From Xanthobacteraceae bacterium (GTDB lineage: Bacteria; Pseudomonadota; Alphaproteobacteria; Rhizobiales; Xanthobacteraceae), in contig JAQSWY010000026.1 in the NCBI GenBank assembly GCA_029266425.1, positions 1 through 63,942 of the forward strand: a DNA stretch of 63,942 bases. Reading direction: 5' to 3'. Within the stretch, counting starts at the first letter, position 1. Each line of letters begins with the position of its first letter. Shown here piece after piece: positions 8,740 through 18,327 of the stretch. The notes under the pieces are model-generated. The model made no database searches. It saw nothing but the letters and a program-made list of their open reading frames with translations, and was not told the DNA's origin. The position numbers and the translations under genes were made by a program.

Positions 8740-10761
8740 TCAGTTCGCATCGTCGTCAAGGCGCACCGCATTGCCGGCCACCTTCGGCGCGGCCGAGTGG
8801 TTCAGCAACTGGTCGACGCGGTCGCGCTCGTCGGAGAAGTCCGCAAGCACCCTGCCGTCGAGGGCGCGGCCGCGCGGCAGGCGGATGCGCATCGGATCGA
8901 CGAAGCGGCCATTGACCAGCACCTCATAATGCAGATGCGGGCCGGTGGAGAGGCCGGTCGAGCCGATATAGCCGATGAGCTGGCCCTGGCGGACGCGCAC
9001 GCCCTCGCGGATGCCCTTGGCGAAGCCGGACTGGTGCGAATAGGTCGTCACATAGCCATTGGCGTGCTGCACCTCGATGCGGCGGCCATAGCCCGAGGTC
9101 CAGGCCGCCTTCTTGATGACGCCGTTGCCGGCGGCATAGATCGGGGTGCCGACGCGGTCGGCCCAGTCCACGCCGGAATGCAGTCGGGTATAGCCGAGGA
9201 TGGGGTGGCGGCGCATGCCGAAGCCGGAGCGCAGCACGCCACCGGAGACCGGCTTGCGCACCAGGAACTTCTTCGCGCTCTTGCCCTGCTCGTCATAGAA
9301 ATCGACCAGCCCGTCATCGGGGGTCTGGTAGCGATAATAGCGCCGCTCCTCGCCGCCGACGGTGAGGCCGGCATAGAGCACGCCGCCGGCGCCGCCGCTG
9401 GAATCCGGCTCGAACAGCACTTCGAAGCTGTCGCCGGCGCGCACCCGGCGCTGGAAGTCGATATCGAACGAATAGACCTTCACGAGGTTTTCGATGACCT
9501 CGCGCGGCACTTCGTGGCGCAGCGCCGTCTCGTAGAGGCTGTCATAGAGGGTAATGCCGCCCCGGCCGGAATCCTCGTCGTCGCCGTCGTCGCTCTCGCC
9601 CGGCGCCATGTCGGCGACCTGGACGTCGCTCGGCTCCTGCACGGGGAGGAACTTGCCGACATCGGACAAGGCGACGGTGCCGACATGCCCGCTGTCGCTG
9701 AAGATGGCGACGCGAAGCGGGATGACCGCGCTGCCGGAGCCGGAATCGAGCAGGATCTTCAGCCGCAGCCCTTCTTCCAGCCGGCCGTCCTGGCCGCGAT
9801 CGGGGAAGGCGGCGGCCGCCGCGCGCGCCGAGGCGAGCGGGACGCCGACCTGGGTCAGCACCGAGACAATGGTGTCGCCCCTCTTGGCGACCACGGCGCG
9901 CTCCGACCAGTCATTGCCGCCGGTGGTGTCGGCGTCGGTCTTGTTGACGGAGGAGACGTTCTCCGGCGCGATCGCCAGCGACCCGCTGGCGTCGACCGGG
10001 CCGATCGGGGCAAAGCCGAGCGCACCGCCGAAGCTCGGCTGCATCGGCGCGTGGGCATCGAGGCTGGGCGCGCTGAATTCGGCGGTCTCGCGCACCTTCA
10101 GCAGCACGTCCTCCATCGGCAGCTCGGCGGCGAACTTGGTGCTCGGCGGCAGCGAGGCGAGGTCGCGGGTGCTGATGGTCACTTCGCCGGTCGGCTCGGC
10201 CTGCGGCGCGTCGTCATCGTCCTTGTTGTCGGCGGTCTCGGCGATGAGCTGGGCCGGGTTGAAGCGCGGCACGTCGACCGAGGCGGAGGTCACGCCGAGG
10301 GCAAGGTTGGCGCTGACCTTGGTCACGGCGCGGACCTTGATGATCTCCTTGTCCCCAACCTTGGTGTTGGTGGCGAGGCGCAGCGTCTGCTTGGCGGTGA
10401 AGCTCTCGGTCAGGATCGACATGCGGTCGCCCTTGCGGGCGACGTTGGACGGCCGCTCGCCGGCGGCAAGCGCGCCGCGCAGGGCAGAGCGTACGGTCTC
10501 GGGAAGCTGGGCGGAGCGATATTCGCCGTCGAGCGCGGCATAGACGGCGCCGCCCATCAGCCCAGCGCCGCAAACGCCGGTGAGCAGGGTGGCCATCAGC
10601 CAGCGTATGGAAATGCGGCGGCGATTGATCGGCTCCTCGGCGTCACCGTCCACGCCCAGAGGGGGCTCGTCACCGAGATCGAGCGCGGCGAGGTCGGGTC
10701 GTCGTACGCCGGTCGGTCCGCGCCGGTTCTCCAAGAGCCTTCCCCGCACTAACGGCGCCAT
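8740..10761 (-). CDS. M23 family metallopeptidase, membrane-anchored
   Basis: 673 residues from the ATG at 10761. A cytoplasmic N-terminus of about 55 residues is followed by one transmembrane helix (IRWLMATLLTGVCGAGLMGGAV), a long Asp/Ser-rich linker, a LysM-like or OapA-like middle containing KRGDTIVSVLTQVGVPLASA, and a C-terminal LytM/M23 domain. The domain has the zinc motif HSGVDWAD at its start and the HLHYEV strand (GPHLHYEVLVNGRFVDP) at its end. Enzymes of this type cleave peptidoglycan cross-links or activate amidases during growth and division. A longer in-frame start at 10827 is possible but gives an implausible leader. Confidence 0.92.
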   Translation of the reverse strand: MAPLVRGRLLENRRGPTGVRRPDLAALDLGDEPPLGVDGDAEEPINRRRISIRWLMATLLTGVCGAGLMGGAVYAALDGEYRSAQLPETVRSALRGALAAGERPSNVARKGDRMSILTESFTAKQTLRLATNTKVGDKEIIKVRAVTKVSANLALGVTSASVDVPRFNPAQLIAETADNKDDDDAPQAEPTGEVTISTRDLASLPPSTKFAAELPMEDVLLKVRETAEFSAPSLDAHAPMQPSFGGALGFAPIGPVDASGSLAIAPENVSSVNKTDADTTGGNDWSERAVVAKRGDTIVSVLTQVGVPLASARAAAAAFPDRGQDGRLEEGLRLKILLDSGSGSAVIPLRVAIFSDSGHVGTVALSDVGKFLPVQEPSDVQVADMAPGESDDGDDEDSGRGGITLYDSLYETALRHEVPREVIENLVKVYSFDIDFQRRVRAGDSFEVLFEPDSSGGAGGVLYAGLTVGGEERRYYRYQTPDDGLVDFYDEQGKSAKKFLVRKPVSGGVLRSGFGMRRHPILGYTRLHSGVDWADRVGTPIYAAGNGVIKKAAWTSGYGRRIEVQHANGYVTTYSHQSGFAKGIREGVRVRQGQLIGYIGSTGLSTGPHLHYEVLVNGRFVDPMRIRLPRGRALDGRVLADFSDERDRVDQLLNHSAAPKVAGNAVRLDDDAN

Positions 10762-10995
10762 GAGTTTCAACCGCTTGCGCGGCCTGGCGCCATATTTGAC
10801 TTGGCGTCCACCGGAAGCGGCGGACACGACGAAGCTCCCCGTTCAGAGGCCGCGGGACGATGCCGTCCCGGCGGGACGGCGTCAACCCAAGCCGACTTTC
10901 GAAACGAATCAAAGACGTCGACAGCCCACCTGAACCGCGATGTAAAGCCAGCCCTCGCGGCGAAAGCATGGCAGGCCGCGAAAACCGCCCGCTTG

Positions 10996-12117
10996 CTATT
11001 GCAACGCGGTCGGCCGCCTGCGGAGCGGGGAGGGGATCGGCAGCGGCACCTCGGCAGGGGCGAACGCGCTCGCCGAGGTGCTGCCGGGCACGGGGCCGGC
11101 GCCCGGCACGATGCCGTTGAGCGCCGCCGCCGCGCCAGCCGGCATCGGCAGGCCGACGCTCACGCCCGGATTCCCGTCGATGGTTTGGGGCCAGGCGCCG
11201 AAGCGGCGGAAGAAGGTCCATATCTCCTCCGGCGCATCGAGCCCGCGGCGCCTTGGGCCGAGCAGCAGCGAGGCCAGCATGTCAGTGCCGCTGACCGAGG
11301 AGGCGGGCGGCTGGTGGCCGCCCTCGACCTGGTAGAAGGCGACCGCCGAACCGCCTGCGCAATCGTTCCAGCGCACGATGCGGGCATTCTTGGCCGGCTC
11401 CTGTACCGGCTCGCCGCAGCCATCGATACGGGCGAAGAACTGGGCGCTCTCGGTCGCCGACATCAGCCGCGCGCCCGGGGTCGGTCGGCCGAACATCGGC
11501 ACGATCGGATCATAGGTGCCGTTCATCAGCAGGATCGGGATCGGCCGCGATGGCCGGCAGGACTGCGCATAGCTTACCGGTGCCGTCATCATCAGCGTCG
11601 CATAGGCGGCGAAGCGCTCGGCGTGGCGACAGGCGATGAAGGCGGTCAGGAACCCGCCATTGGAGAAGCCCATCAGATAGGCGCGCCCGGGATCGGCGAT
11701 GCCCTCAGCGACCAGCGTGTCCAGCACGCCCAGTATGAAGGCGGCGTCGTCGCGCTTGTGGATGATAGGCATGATGCCGGCGACCGAGCCGCGCCCGTCA
11801 TTCCACAGGAGATTGATGCCCTTAGGATAGGCGACGGCGAATCCCTCGCGCTCGGCAATGGCGTCGAGATCGAGATAGGAGCGCAGCGCGCCGGCCGGCT
11901 GCCAAGCGCCGTGCAGCGCGATCACCAGTGGCCAGGGGCCGGGGCCGGCGTTCTGCGGGGTATGCAGGATGAACTCGCGCGTGAGATTGCCGACGGCGAT
12001 GCTGCGCTCCTGCGCGGAGGCCGGCGCGGTGAGCGCCGACAGCATTACCGTCGTTACGACGACACAGCCCATGAGCAGCAATGCGCTTAGCAGAAGCCTG
12101 ATCTTCGAAAGACGCAT
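10996..12117 (-). CDS. PHB depolymerase-family esterase (alpha/beta hydrolase), exported
   Basis: About 373 residues starting at ATG 12117, which leads straight into a long signal segment ending ALTAPASAQERS. It resembles the LpqC / polyhydroxybutyrate depolymerase esterases: LVIALHGAWQPAG is the oxyanion loop, YLMGFSNGGFLTA has the nucleophile in GFSNGG, Asp lies in LLMNGTYDPIVP, and VEGGHQPP gives the His. The C-terminus is a Pro/Ala/Gly-rich tail. The likely function is periplasmic hydrolysis of a hydroxyacyl ester or feruloyl-type ester; the substrate cannot be told. It is divergent from the sdh operon. Confidence 0.82.
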   Translation of the reverse strand: MRLSKIRLLLSALLLMGCVVVTTVMLSALTAPASAQERSIAVGNLTREFILHTPQNAGPGPWPLVIALHGAWQPAGALRSYLDLDAIAEREGFAVAYPKGINLLWNDGRGSVAGIMPIIHKRDDAAFILGVLDTLVAEGIADPGRAYLMGFSNGGFLTAFIACRHAERFAAYATLMMTAPVSYAQSCRPSRPIPILLMNGTYDPIVPMFGRPTPGARLMSATESAQFFARIDGCGEPVQEPAKNARIVRWNDCAGGSAVAFYQVEGGHQPPASSVSGTDMLASLLLGPRRRGLDAPEEIWTFFRRFGAWPQTIDGNPGVSVGLPMPAGAAAALNGIVPGAGPVPGSTSASAFAPAEVPLPIPSPLRRRPTALQ

Positions 12118-12256
12118 GGTTGAAACCGGCTGCGGGATTCGCGTTGAAATGCGTTGCAATCGCGAGATTGGGGCGGATCAAGGGCGGGCGACATTACAGC
12201 GCCCACGCGCGTTGCGCGAGGGGATGCGTTCCCGGCCTCCGATGCGCTATCGTCGC

Positions 12257-12280
12257 CGCACTGCGGTGCACCGCAGTGCG
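12257..12280. promoter_or_regulatory. Perfect 24-base palindrome upstream of sdhCDAB
   Basis: Each 12-base arm reads CGCACTGCGGTG when read 5' to 3' on its own strand, and the arms meet without a spacer. It lies 93 bases before the sdhC start and about 140 bases from the divergent esterase start. A dyad of this size without a loop is more like a protein-binding site than a terminator. No known operator is recognised. Confidence 0.45.
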
Positions 12281-12372
12281 ATAGAAATCGCCATTGGCAT
12301 GATTGCGAACTACTATCGTTTAAGGTACGCAGGCCCGAACGTCGCAGGGCCATGCCATTGAAGGGCCACGGA

Positions 12373-12774
12373 ATGTCCGACTCGCCGGGAACCGCGGAGC
12401 GGCCGCTTTCACCGCATCTCCAGATCTACCGGCCCATGCTCACGATGATGATGTCCATCGTGCACCGCATCACCGGCTCGGCGCTGTTCTTCGGAACGCT
12501 GTTCCTGGTGTGGTGGCTGGTCGCGGCGGCGACGTCGGCCTCCGCCTTCAACCTCGTCAACGGAATTCTCGGCAGCATTCTCGGCAAGATCGTGCTGTTC
12601 GGCTTCAGCTGGGCACTGCTCCACCACATGCTCGGCGGCATCCGCCACTTCATCTGGGACACTGGCCACGGCTTCGGGCCTGAAGCCCGCGAGCGGCTGG
12701 CGCAGGCGACCATCGGCGGCTCGGTGGTGCTCACCGTGCTGTTGTGGATCGGCATCCTGGTTTTGAAGGGCTGA
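12373..12774 (+). CDS. sdhC: Succinate dehydrogenase cytochrome b556 subunit
   Basis: 133 residues from the ATG at 12373, which has GAAGGG about ten bases upstream. Three membrane helices. The N-terminal RPLSPHLQIYRPMLTMMMSI followed by HRITGSALFFG is the SdhC signature, and the heme-ligating region is HHMLGGIRHFIWDTGHG. It anchors the SdhAB catalytic dimer, binds heme b and forms part of the quinone site. First gene of sdhCDAB; the next start is 3 bases after its stop, so the genes are translationally close. A perfect 24-base palindrome lies about 100 bases upstream. Confidence 0.95.
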   Translation: MSDSPGTAERPLSPHLQIYRPMLTMMMSIVHRITGSALFFGTLFLVWWLVAAATSASAFNLVNGILGSILGKIVLFGFSWALLHHMLGGIRHFIWDTGHGFGPEARERLAQATIGGSVVLTVLLWIGILVLKG

Positions 12775-12777
12775 GCG

Positions 12778-13176
12778 ATGAGCGGGCATTCAGGTTCCAG
12801 CATGAGCACCACCCGCCGTCGCGTTTCCGGGCTCGGCTCGGCGCGCTCAGGCACCGGGCATTTCTGGCTGCAGCGCCTCACCGCGCTCGCCAACCTGCCG
12901 CTCGTCCTCTCCTTCCTCTTCATCGTCATCTACGCCGCCGGCGGCACCCGGGAGGAGGTCGTCGCCTTCCTCGGCCAGCCGGTGGTCGCCATCGTGGTGC
13001 TGCTGACGCTGCTCTCGATCACGACCCACATGCGCATCGGCATGCAGGTCATCATCGAAGACTATGTCCAGAACGAGGGCGTGAAGGTGCTGGCGCTGAT
13101 GGCCAACACGTTCTTCGCCGTCGCCGTGGCCTGCGCCGGTGCCTTCGCCATTCTCAAGATCAGCTTCGGAGGCTGA
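12778..13176 (+). CDS. sdhD: Succinate dehydrogenase membrane anchor subunit
   Basis: 132 residues with three hydrophobic helices. Early [18 protein letters not shown] and the segment [21 protein letters not shown] are the SdhD hallmarks, with the His of the latter region at the heme/quinone face. It pairs with SdhC to hold complex II in the inner membrane. It begins 3 bases after sdhC and ends 4 bases before sdhA. The ATG at 12778 is used; ATG 12802 (MSTTRRR) would also give a normal protein. Confidence 0.94.
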   Translation: MSGHSGSSMSTTRRRVSGLGSARSGTGHFWLQRLTALANLPLVLSFLFIVIYAAGGTREEVVAFLGQPVVAIVVLLTLLSITTHMRIGMQVIIEDYVQNEGVKVLALMANTFFAVAVACAGAFAILKISFGG

Positions 13177-13180
13177 GCCG

Positions 13181-15004
13181 ATGGATGCCACCACCCCGAG
13201 GAACGGCGCCAACGGAGCCGCCTATCCGATCACGGACCACACCTATGATGTCGTGGTGGTGGGCGCCGGCGGAGCGGGCCTGCGCGCGGTGGTCGGCTGC
13301 TCGGAGGCCGGGCTGCGCACCGCCTGCGTGACCAAGGTGTTCCCGACCCGCTCGCACACCGTGGCGGCGCAGGGCGGCATCGCCGCGGCGCTCGGCAATA
13401 TGAGCCACGACGACTGGCGCTTCCACATGTACGACACCGTCAAGGGGTCGGACTGGCTCGGCGACCAGGACGCGATCGAGTATCTGGTGCGCCATGCGCC
13501 GGACGCGGTCTATGAGCTGGAGCATTGGGGCGTGCCGTTCTCGCGCACCGAGGCTGGCAAGATCTATCAGCGCCCGTTCGGCGGCATGACCACCGATTAC
13601 GGCAAGGGCACCGCGCAGCGCACCTGCGCCGCCGCTGACCGCACCGGCCACGCCATCCTGCACACGCTCTATGGCGCCGCGCTGAAGCACAATGCCGAAT
13701 TCTATATCGAGTATTTCGCGCTCGACCTGATCATGGACGAGGAAGGCCGCTGCCGCGGCATCGTCGCCCTGAAGATGGACGACGGCACGCTGCACCGGTT
13801 CCGCGCGCAGACCACTATCCTCGCCACCGGCGGCTATGGCCGCGCCTATTTCTCGGCAACCAGCGCCCATACCTGCACCGGCGACGGCAACGCCATGGTG
13901 CTGCGCGCCGGCCTGCCGCTGCAGGACATGGAGTTCGTGCAGTTCCACCCGACCGGCATCTACGGCTCGGGCTGCCTGATCACCGAGGGCGCACGCGGCG
14001 AGGGCGGCTATCTCACCAATGCCGAGGGCGAGCGCTTCATGGAGCGCTATGCGCCCTCCGCCAAGGACCTCGCCTCGCGCGACGTGGTCTCGCGCTCCAT
14101 GACCATGGAGATCCGCGAGGGCCGGGGCGTCGGCAAGAACAAGGACCACATCTATCTGCACCTCGACCATCTGGATCCCGCGATCCTGGCCGAGCGGCTG
14201 CCGGGCATCTCCGAGAGCGCGCGGATCTTCGCCGGCGTCGACCTGACGAAGGAGCCGATCCCGGTGCTGCCGACCGTGCACTACAACATGGGCGGCATCC
14301 CCACCAACTTCCACGGCGAGGTCGTCACCAAGAAGAGCGGCAATCCCGATCACGTGGTGCCCGGCCTGATGGCGGTCGGCGAATGCGCCTGCGTGTCGAT
14401 CCACGGCGCCAACCGGCTCGGCTCCAACTCGCTGACCGACCTCGTGGTGTTCGGCCGCGCCGCGGCGCTGCGCTGCGCCGAGATCCTCACCCCCGGCGAG
14501 AAGCAGCGCGAGCTGCCGCCGGACGCGACCGATGAAGCGCTCGCCCGGTTCGACCGCTTCCGCTACGCCTCGGGCGCTACGCCGACGGCGGATCTGCGCC
14601 TCTCGATGCAGAAGGTGATGCAGAACAATTGCGCGGTGTACCGCACCGGCGAGGTGCTGGAAGAGGGCCGCAAGCTGATCGCCGAAGTGTTCGCCGGCAC
14701 CGACGACATCCGCGTCACCGACCGTTCGCTGGTGTGGAATTCCGATCTCATCGAGACGCTGGAATACGACAATCTGATCTGCCTCGCCGCGGTGACGATG
14801 GAAGGCGCGGCGAACCGCACCGAGAGCCGCGGCGCCCACGCCCGCGAGGATTATCCCGACCGCGACGATGCGAGCTGGATGAAGCACACACTCGCTTTCG
14901 TGGACTTCGAGACCCGCAATGTGCGGCTCGACGACCGGCCGGTGCACACCTACACCATGACCAACGACGTTCAGTATATCGAGCCGCGCAAGCGGGTTTA
15001 TTGA
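13181..15004 (+). CDS. sdhA: Succinate dehydrogenase flavoprotein subunit
   Basis: 607 residues. Oxidises succinate to fumarate in the TCA cycle and passes electrons to SdhB. The FAD Rossmann motif [13 protein letters not shown] is at about residues 23-35. [16 protein letters not shown] contains the His that binds FAD covalently, and the active-site region includes [20 protein letters not shown]. The C-terminal end [22 protein letters not shown] is standard. The ATG at 13181 follows GGAGGCTGAGCCG from the end of sdhD. The gene sits in the usual order between sdhD and sdhB. Confidence 0.98.
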   Translation: MDATTPRNGANGAAYPITDHTYDVVVVGAGGAGLRAVVGCSEAGLRTACVTKVFPTRSHTVAAQGGIAAALGNMSHDDWRFHMYDTVKGSDWLGDQDAIEYLVRHAPDAVYELEHWGVPFSRTEAGKIYQRPFGGMTTDYGKGTAQRTCAAADRTGHAILHTLYGAALKHNAEFYIEYFALDLIMDEEGRCRGIVALKMDDGTLHRFRAQTTILATGGYGRAYFSATSAHTCTGDGNAMVLRAGLPLQDMEFVQFHPTGIYGSGCLITEGARGEGGYLTNAEGERFMERYAPSAKDLASRDVVSRSMTMEIREGRGVGKNKDHIYLHLDHLDPAILAERLPGISESARIFAGVDLTKEPIPVLPTVHYNMGGIPTNFHGEVVTKKSGNPDHVVPGLMAVGECACVSIHGANRLGSNSLTDLVVFGRAAALRCAEILTPGEKQRELPPDATDEALARFDRFRYASGATPTADLRLSMQKVMQNNCAVYRTGEVLEEGRKLIAEVFAGTDDIRVTDRSLVWNSDLIETLEYDNLICLAAVTMEGAANRTESRGAHAREDYPDRDDASWMKHTLAFVDFETRNVRLDDRPVHTYTMTNDVQYIEPRKRVY

Positions 15005-15025
15005 GCCGGGAAACGATTAGACGCC

Positions 15026-15808
15026 ATGGTCCAGCTGACGCTTCCGAAGAACTCCCAGCTCACCGAGGGCACGGTGTGGCCGAAGCCCAACGGCGCCGAC
15101 CACCTCACCGAATACAAGATCTACCGCTGGAACCCCGACGATGGGCGGAATCCGCACGTCGACACCTATTATGTCGACCGCGACGATTGCGGGCCGATGG
15201 TGCTGGACGGGCTGATCTGGATCAAGAACAAGGTCGATCCGACGCTCGCCTTCCGCCGCTCCTGCCGCGAAGGCATTTGCGGCTCCTGCGCGATGAACAT
15301 CGACGGCACCAACACGCTCGCCTGCCTCAAGAGCATGGACGATGTGCAGGCCTCGTCGGTGAAGATCTATCCGCTGCCGCACATGCCGGTGGTGAAGGAC
15401 CTCGTCCCCGACCTCACCCAGTTCTATGCCCAGCACGCTTCGATCGAGCCGTGGCTGCACACCCAGACGCCCGCGCCCGAGCGCGAATGGCCGCAGTCGC
15501 GCGACGACCGCGAGAAGCTCGACGGGCTCTATGAGTGCATCCTCTGCGCCTGCTGCTCGACCTCGTGCCCGAGCTACTGGTGGAACGGCGACCGCTATCT
15601 CGGCCCCGCCGTGCTGCTGCAGGCCTATCGCTGGCTGATCGACAGCCGCGACGAAGCGACCGGCGATCGGCTCGACAATCTCGAGGATCCGTTCCGGCTC
15701 TATCGCTGCCACACCATCATGAACTGCTCGAAGGCGTGTCCGAAGGGCCTGAACCCGGCCAAGGCGATCGCCGAGATCAAGAAGATGATGGTGGCGCGGC
15801 AGTTCTGA
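15026..15808 (+). CDS. sdhB: Succinate dehydrogenase iron-sulfur subunit
   Basis: 260 residues. Three clusters are visible. The [2Fe-2S] ligands are in [10 protein letters not shown] and the following TLAC. The [4Fe-4S] site is [12 protein letters not shown], and the [3Fe-4S] site is in [17 protein letters not shown]. It carries electrons from the SdhA flavin to quinone in the membrane. It is the last gene of sdhCDAB, 21 bases after sdhA. A family A palindromic repeat follows within 25 bases and may cap the 3' end of the transcript. Confidence 0.98.
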   Translation: MVQLTLPKNSQLTEGTVWPKPNGADHLTEYKIYRWNPDDGRNPHVDTYYVDRDDCGPMVLDGLIWIKNKVDPTLAFRRSCREGICGSCAMNIDGTNTLACLKSMDDVQASSVKIYPLPHMPVVKDLVPDLTQFYAQHASIEPWLHTQTPAPEREWPQSRDDREKLDGLYECILCACCSTSCPSYWWNGDRYLGPAVLLQAYRWLIDSRDEATGDRLDNLEDPFRLYRCHTIMNCSKACPKGLNPAKAIAEIKKMMVARQF

Positions 15809-15828
15809 GCGCGGCTGTTTGGCTTCCT

Positions 15829-15940
15829 GCTTCAGCATTCTTCGAGGCCCGGCTTGCCGGGCACCTCAGGATGACGTCGCGTTTTGAGAACCACGTCATC
15901 CTGAGGTGCGAGCGTAGCGAGCCTCGAAGGATGCTGAAGC
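15829..15940. repeat. Palindromic intergenic repeat, family A, copy 2
   Basis: The outer arms GCTTCAGCAT (15829-15838) and ATGCTGAAGC (15931-15940) are perfectly complementary. Inside them TTCGAGGCCCGGC, GCACCTCAGGATGACG and then CGTCATCCTGAGGTGC continue the pairing. It lies between sdhB and gluQ. It is the most symmetrical copy of the family here. Confidence 0.88.
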
Positions 15941-15985
15941 AGTGCGCCTCTCGCCTCTTCTGTCCGACATGCCTAGAAACGGGCG

Positions 15986-16849
15986 ATGCCGCCCATGTCC
16001 GACACCCCTATCTTCCGTTTCGCGCCGACCCCGAATGGGCCGCTGCATCTCGGCCATGCGCGCTCGGCGATCCTGAATTTCGAGGCGGCGCGCGCGACCG
16101 GCGGGCGTTTCCTGTTGCGTATCGAGGATATCGACGCCACGCGCTGCCGCCCGGAATATGAGGCGGCGATCTTTGACGATCTCGCCTGGCTCGGCCTTGA
16201 TTGGGAGCAGCCGGTGCGGCGGCAGTCGGAGCACATGGCGGACTACGCCGCGGCGCTGGCGAGGCTCGATCAGATGGGCCTTGTCTATCCGAGCTTCGAG
16301 AGCCGGGCGGAGATCAGACGCGCGGTCGAGGCGCGCCCCGGCTGGCCGCGCGATCCGGACGGCGCACCGCTCTTTCCCTTCACGCGCGGGGCGATGAGCG
16401 AAGCGATACGCGAACGCCGCCGCGCCGCCGGCGAGCCCTACGCACTGCGGCTCGACATGAGAGCGGCGCTGGATCAGGCTGGGCAGCCGCTCAGCTGGCA
16501 TGAGGAGGGCGAGGGCATCATCCCCGCCGATCCGGCGGCGTGGGGCGATGTCGTCATCGCCCGCAAGGAGGTGCCGACCAGCTACCATCTCGCCGTCGTG
16601 GTCGACGACGCGCTGCAGGGCATCACCCACGTGGTGCGGGGCACCGATCTCAGACCGTCGACTTCGGTGCACCGGCTGATGCAGCATTTGCTCGGCCTGC
16701 CGGCTCCCGTGTACCGGCACCACACGCTGGTGCTCGACGAGCAAGGCCGCAAGCTCTCGAAAAGCCTCGGCGCGCCGAGCATTGCCGGGTTGCGGGTGCA
16801 GGGCATGGCGCCGGAGGAGGTGAAGCGACTGGCGATGAATGGAATCTAG
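15986..16849 (+). CDS. gluQ: Glutamyl-Q tRNA(Asp) synthetase
   Basis: 287 residues, about the length of a truncated glutamyl-tRNA synthetase without the anticodon-binding domain. The class I signatures are FAPTPNGPLHLGHA (HIGH-type, near residue 11) and KLSKS near residue 250. It attaches glutamate to queuosine in tRNA-Asp rather than to a tRNA end. The Cys-rich zinc site of the E. coli enzyme is not visible, as in many alphaproteobacterial members. ATG 15986 and ATG 15995 are both possible starts; MSDTPIFRF from the latter is the more usual beginning. Confidence 0.93.
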   Translation: MPPMSDTPIFRFAPTPNGPLHLGHARSAILNFEAARATGGRFLLRIEDIDATRCRPEYEAAIFDDLAWLGLDWEQPVRRQSEHMADYAAALARLDQMGLVYPSFESRAEIRRAVEARPGWPRDPDGAPLFPFTRGAMSEAIRERRRAAGEPYALRLDMRAALDQAGQPLSWHEEGEGIIPADPAAWGDVVIARKEVPTSYHLAVVVDDALQGITHVVRGTDLRPSTSVHRLMQHLLGLPAPVYRHHTLVLDEQGRKLSKSLGAPSIAGLRVQGMAPEEVKRLAMNGI

Positions 16850-16940
16850 CCGGCTTTGCAACCTGGTTGCGTAACACCGGTGTCACTGCCCGGCGCTAGC
16901 GATTGGGTGCCCACGTCACCACCGGAAGACGGAGCCTGCC

Positions 16941-18182
16941 ATGACGTCACGCGCGCTCGTGCTCGCCTTTGCCGCCTCGACCCTCCTCTCCGCCGCCGCT
17001 TCGGCCCAGGAGAAGGGGCCGCTGGCCGAGATCGGGGTTCGCCCCTTCTACCTCGTCGACACCATGAAGGACGGTGCGCTCAAGGACGCGCTGAAACAGT
17101 GCGAGGGCAAGCCTTTCTACACCAGGAACTTCTCCATCTCGCACCGCGGTGCGCCGATGCAATTCCCCGAGCATACCCGCGAGGGCTACATCGCGGCGGC
17201 ACGCATGGGCGCCGGCGTCATCGAATGCGACGTCGCCTTCACCAAGGACCGCGAGCTGGTGTGCCGCCACGCCCAGTGCGACCTGCACACCACCACCGAC
17301 ATCCTCGCCCGGCCGGAGCTTGCGGCCAAATGCAGCAAGGGTTTCGAGCCGGCTGACCCCGCGACCGGCCGCAAGGCCAGCGCCAAGTGCTGCACCAGCG
17401 ACCTGACGCTCGCCGAGTTCAAGTCGCTGCACCCAAAGATGGACGCCGGCAATCCCGACGCCACCAGCGTCAAGGACTATATGGACAGCACGCCGCGCTG
17501 GCGCACCGATCTCTATGTCGACAACGCCACGCTGGTGACCCACAAGGAATTCATCGCGCTGGTGAAATCGCTGGGGCTGAAATTCACCCCCGAGCTGAAG
17601 AAGCCGGAAGTCGCCATGCCGTTCCAGGGCGACTACACCCAGGAGCGCTACGCCCAGCAGTTGATCAACGAGTACAAGGCGGCGGGCGTCGAAGCCAAGG
17701 ACGTCTATCCGCAGTCCTTCGAGTTGGAGGACGTGCTCTACTGGATCAAGGCCGATCCGGAATTCGGCAAGCAGGCGGTGTTCCTCGACGATCGCGACGA
17801 GACCGACAAGGGCTTCGACATCTCGAAGCCGGAGAGCTGGAAGCCCGGCATGAAGGAGCTGGCGGACCAGGGCGTGAAGATCCTCGCCCCGCCGCTGTGG
17901 ATGCTGGTCACCGTCGGCGAAGGCGGCAATATCGTGCCCTCGCGCTATGCCGAAGAGGCGAAGAAAGCCGGTCTCGGGCTGATCTCCTGGTCGCTGGAGC
18001 GTTCCGGCCCGCTGAAGGACGGCGGCGGCTATTATTACCAGTCGATCAAGGACATCACCAAGCGCGACGGCGACATGCTGGCGCTGCTCGACGTGCTGGC
18101 GAAGCAGGTCGGGGTGATCGGCGTGTTCTCCGACTGGCCGGCGACGACCACCTTCTACGCCAACTGCGCCGGGCTGAAGTGA
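16941..18182 (+). CDS. Glycerophosphodiester phosphodiesterase, exported
   Basis: 413 residues with a signal peptide cleaved near ASAQ|EKG. The GDPD barrel begins at [18 protein letters not shown] and continues with [18 protein letters not shown] and [12 protein letters not shown], giving the catalytic His pair and the metal-binding Glu/Asp. It hydrolyses deacylated phospholipid headgroups to glycerol-3-phosphate in the periplasm. It has four or more Cys (AKCSKG, AKCCTSD), so disulfides formed by the Dsb system are plausible. A family C repeat follows about 40 bases downstream. Stand-alone gene, no sn-glycerol-3-phosphate transporter nearby. Confidence 0.93.
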   Translation: MTSRALVLAFAASTLLSAAASAQEKGPLAEIGVRPFYLVDTMKDGALKDALKQCEGKPFYTRNFSISHRGAPMQFPEHTREGYIAAARMGAGVIECDVAFTKDRELVCRHAQCDLHTTTDILARPELAAKCSKGFEPADPATGRKASAKCCTSDLTLAEFKSLHPKMDAGNPDATSVKDYMDSTPRWRTDLYVDNATLVTHKEFIALVKSLGLKFTPELKKPEVAMPFQGDYTQERYAQQLINEYKAAGVEAKDVYPQSFELEDVLYWIKADPEFGKQAVFLDDRDETDKGFDISKPESWKPGMKELADQGVKILAPPLWMLVTVGEGGNIVPSRYAEEAKKAGLGLISWSLERSGPLKDGGGYYYQSIKDITKRDGDMLALLDVLAKQVGVIGVFSDWPATTTFYANCAGLK

Positions 18183-18220
18183 ATAGCTGATCCACGAGCC
18201 GTCAGACCTATCTGCGCACC

Positions 18221-18303
18221 GTCATCGCCGGCCTTGTGCCGGGATCTCGATTTCGGATCGTGCGTCGAGAATCGAAATGGCCGGCACAAGGCCGGCCATG
18301 ACG
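18221..18303. repeat. Palindromic intergenic repeat, family C, copy 1
   Basis: Reads GTCATCGCCGGCCTTGTGCC on the left and GGCACAAGGCCGGCCATGAC on the right, enclosing a smaller stem around ATCTCGATTTC / GAATCGA. It lies between the convergent GDPD and AEC transporter genes, so it may act on both 3' ends. The second copy is at 28288-28370. Confidence 0.87.
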
Positions 18304-18327
18304 GTGCTCTGGATCGAGGCTGAGCGA

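Noticed and set aside
13160..14947. 595-codon frame on the minus strand opposite sdhA
   Set aside because: Antisense shadow: the translation is rich in His, Arg, Gly and Ala with no family pattern, whereas sdhA is certain.
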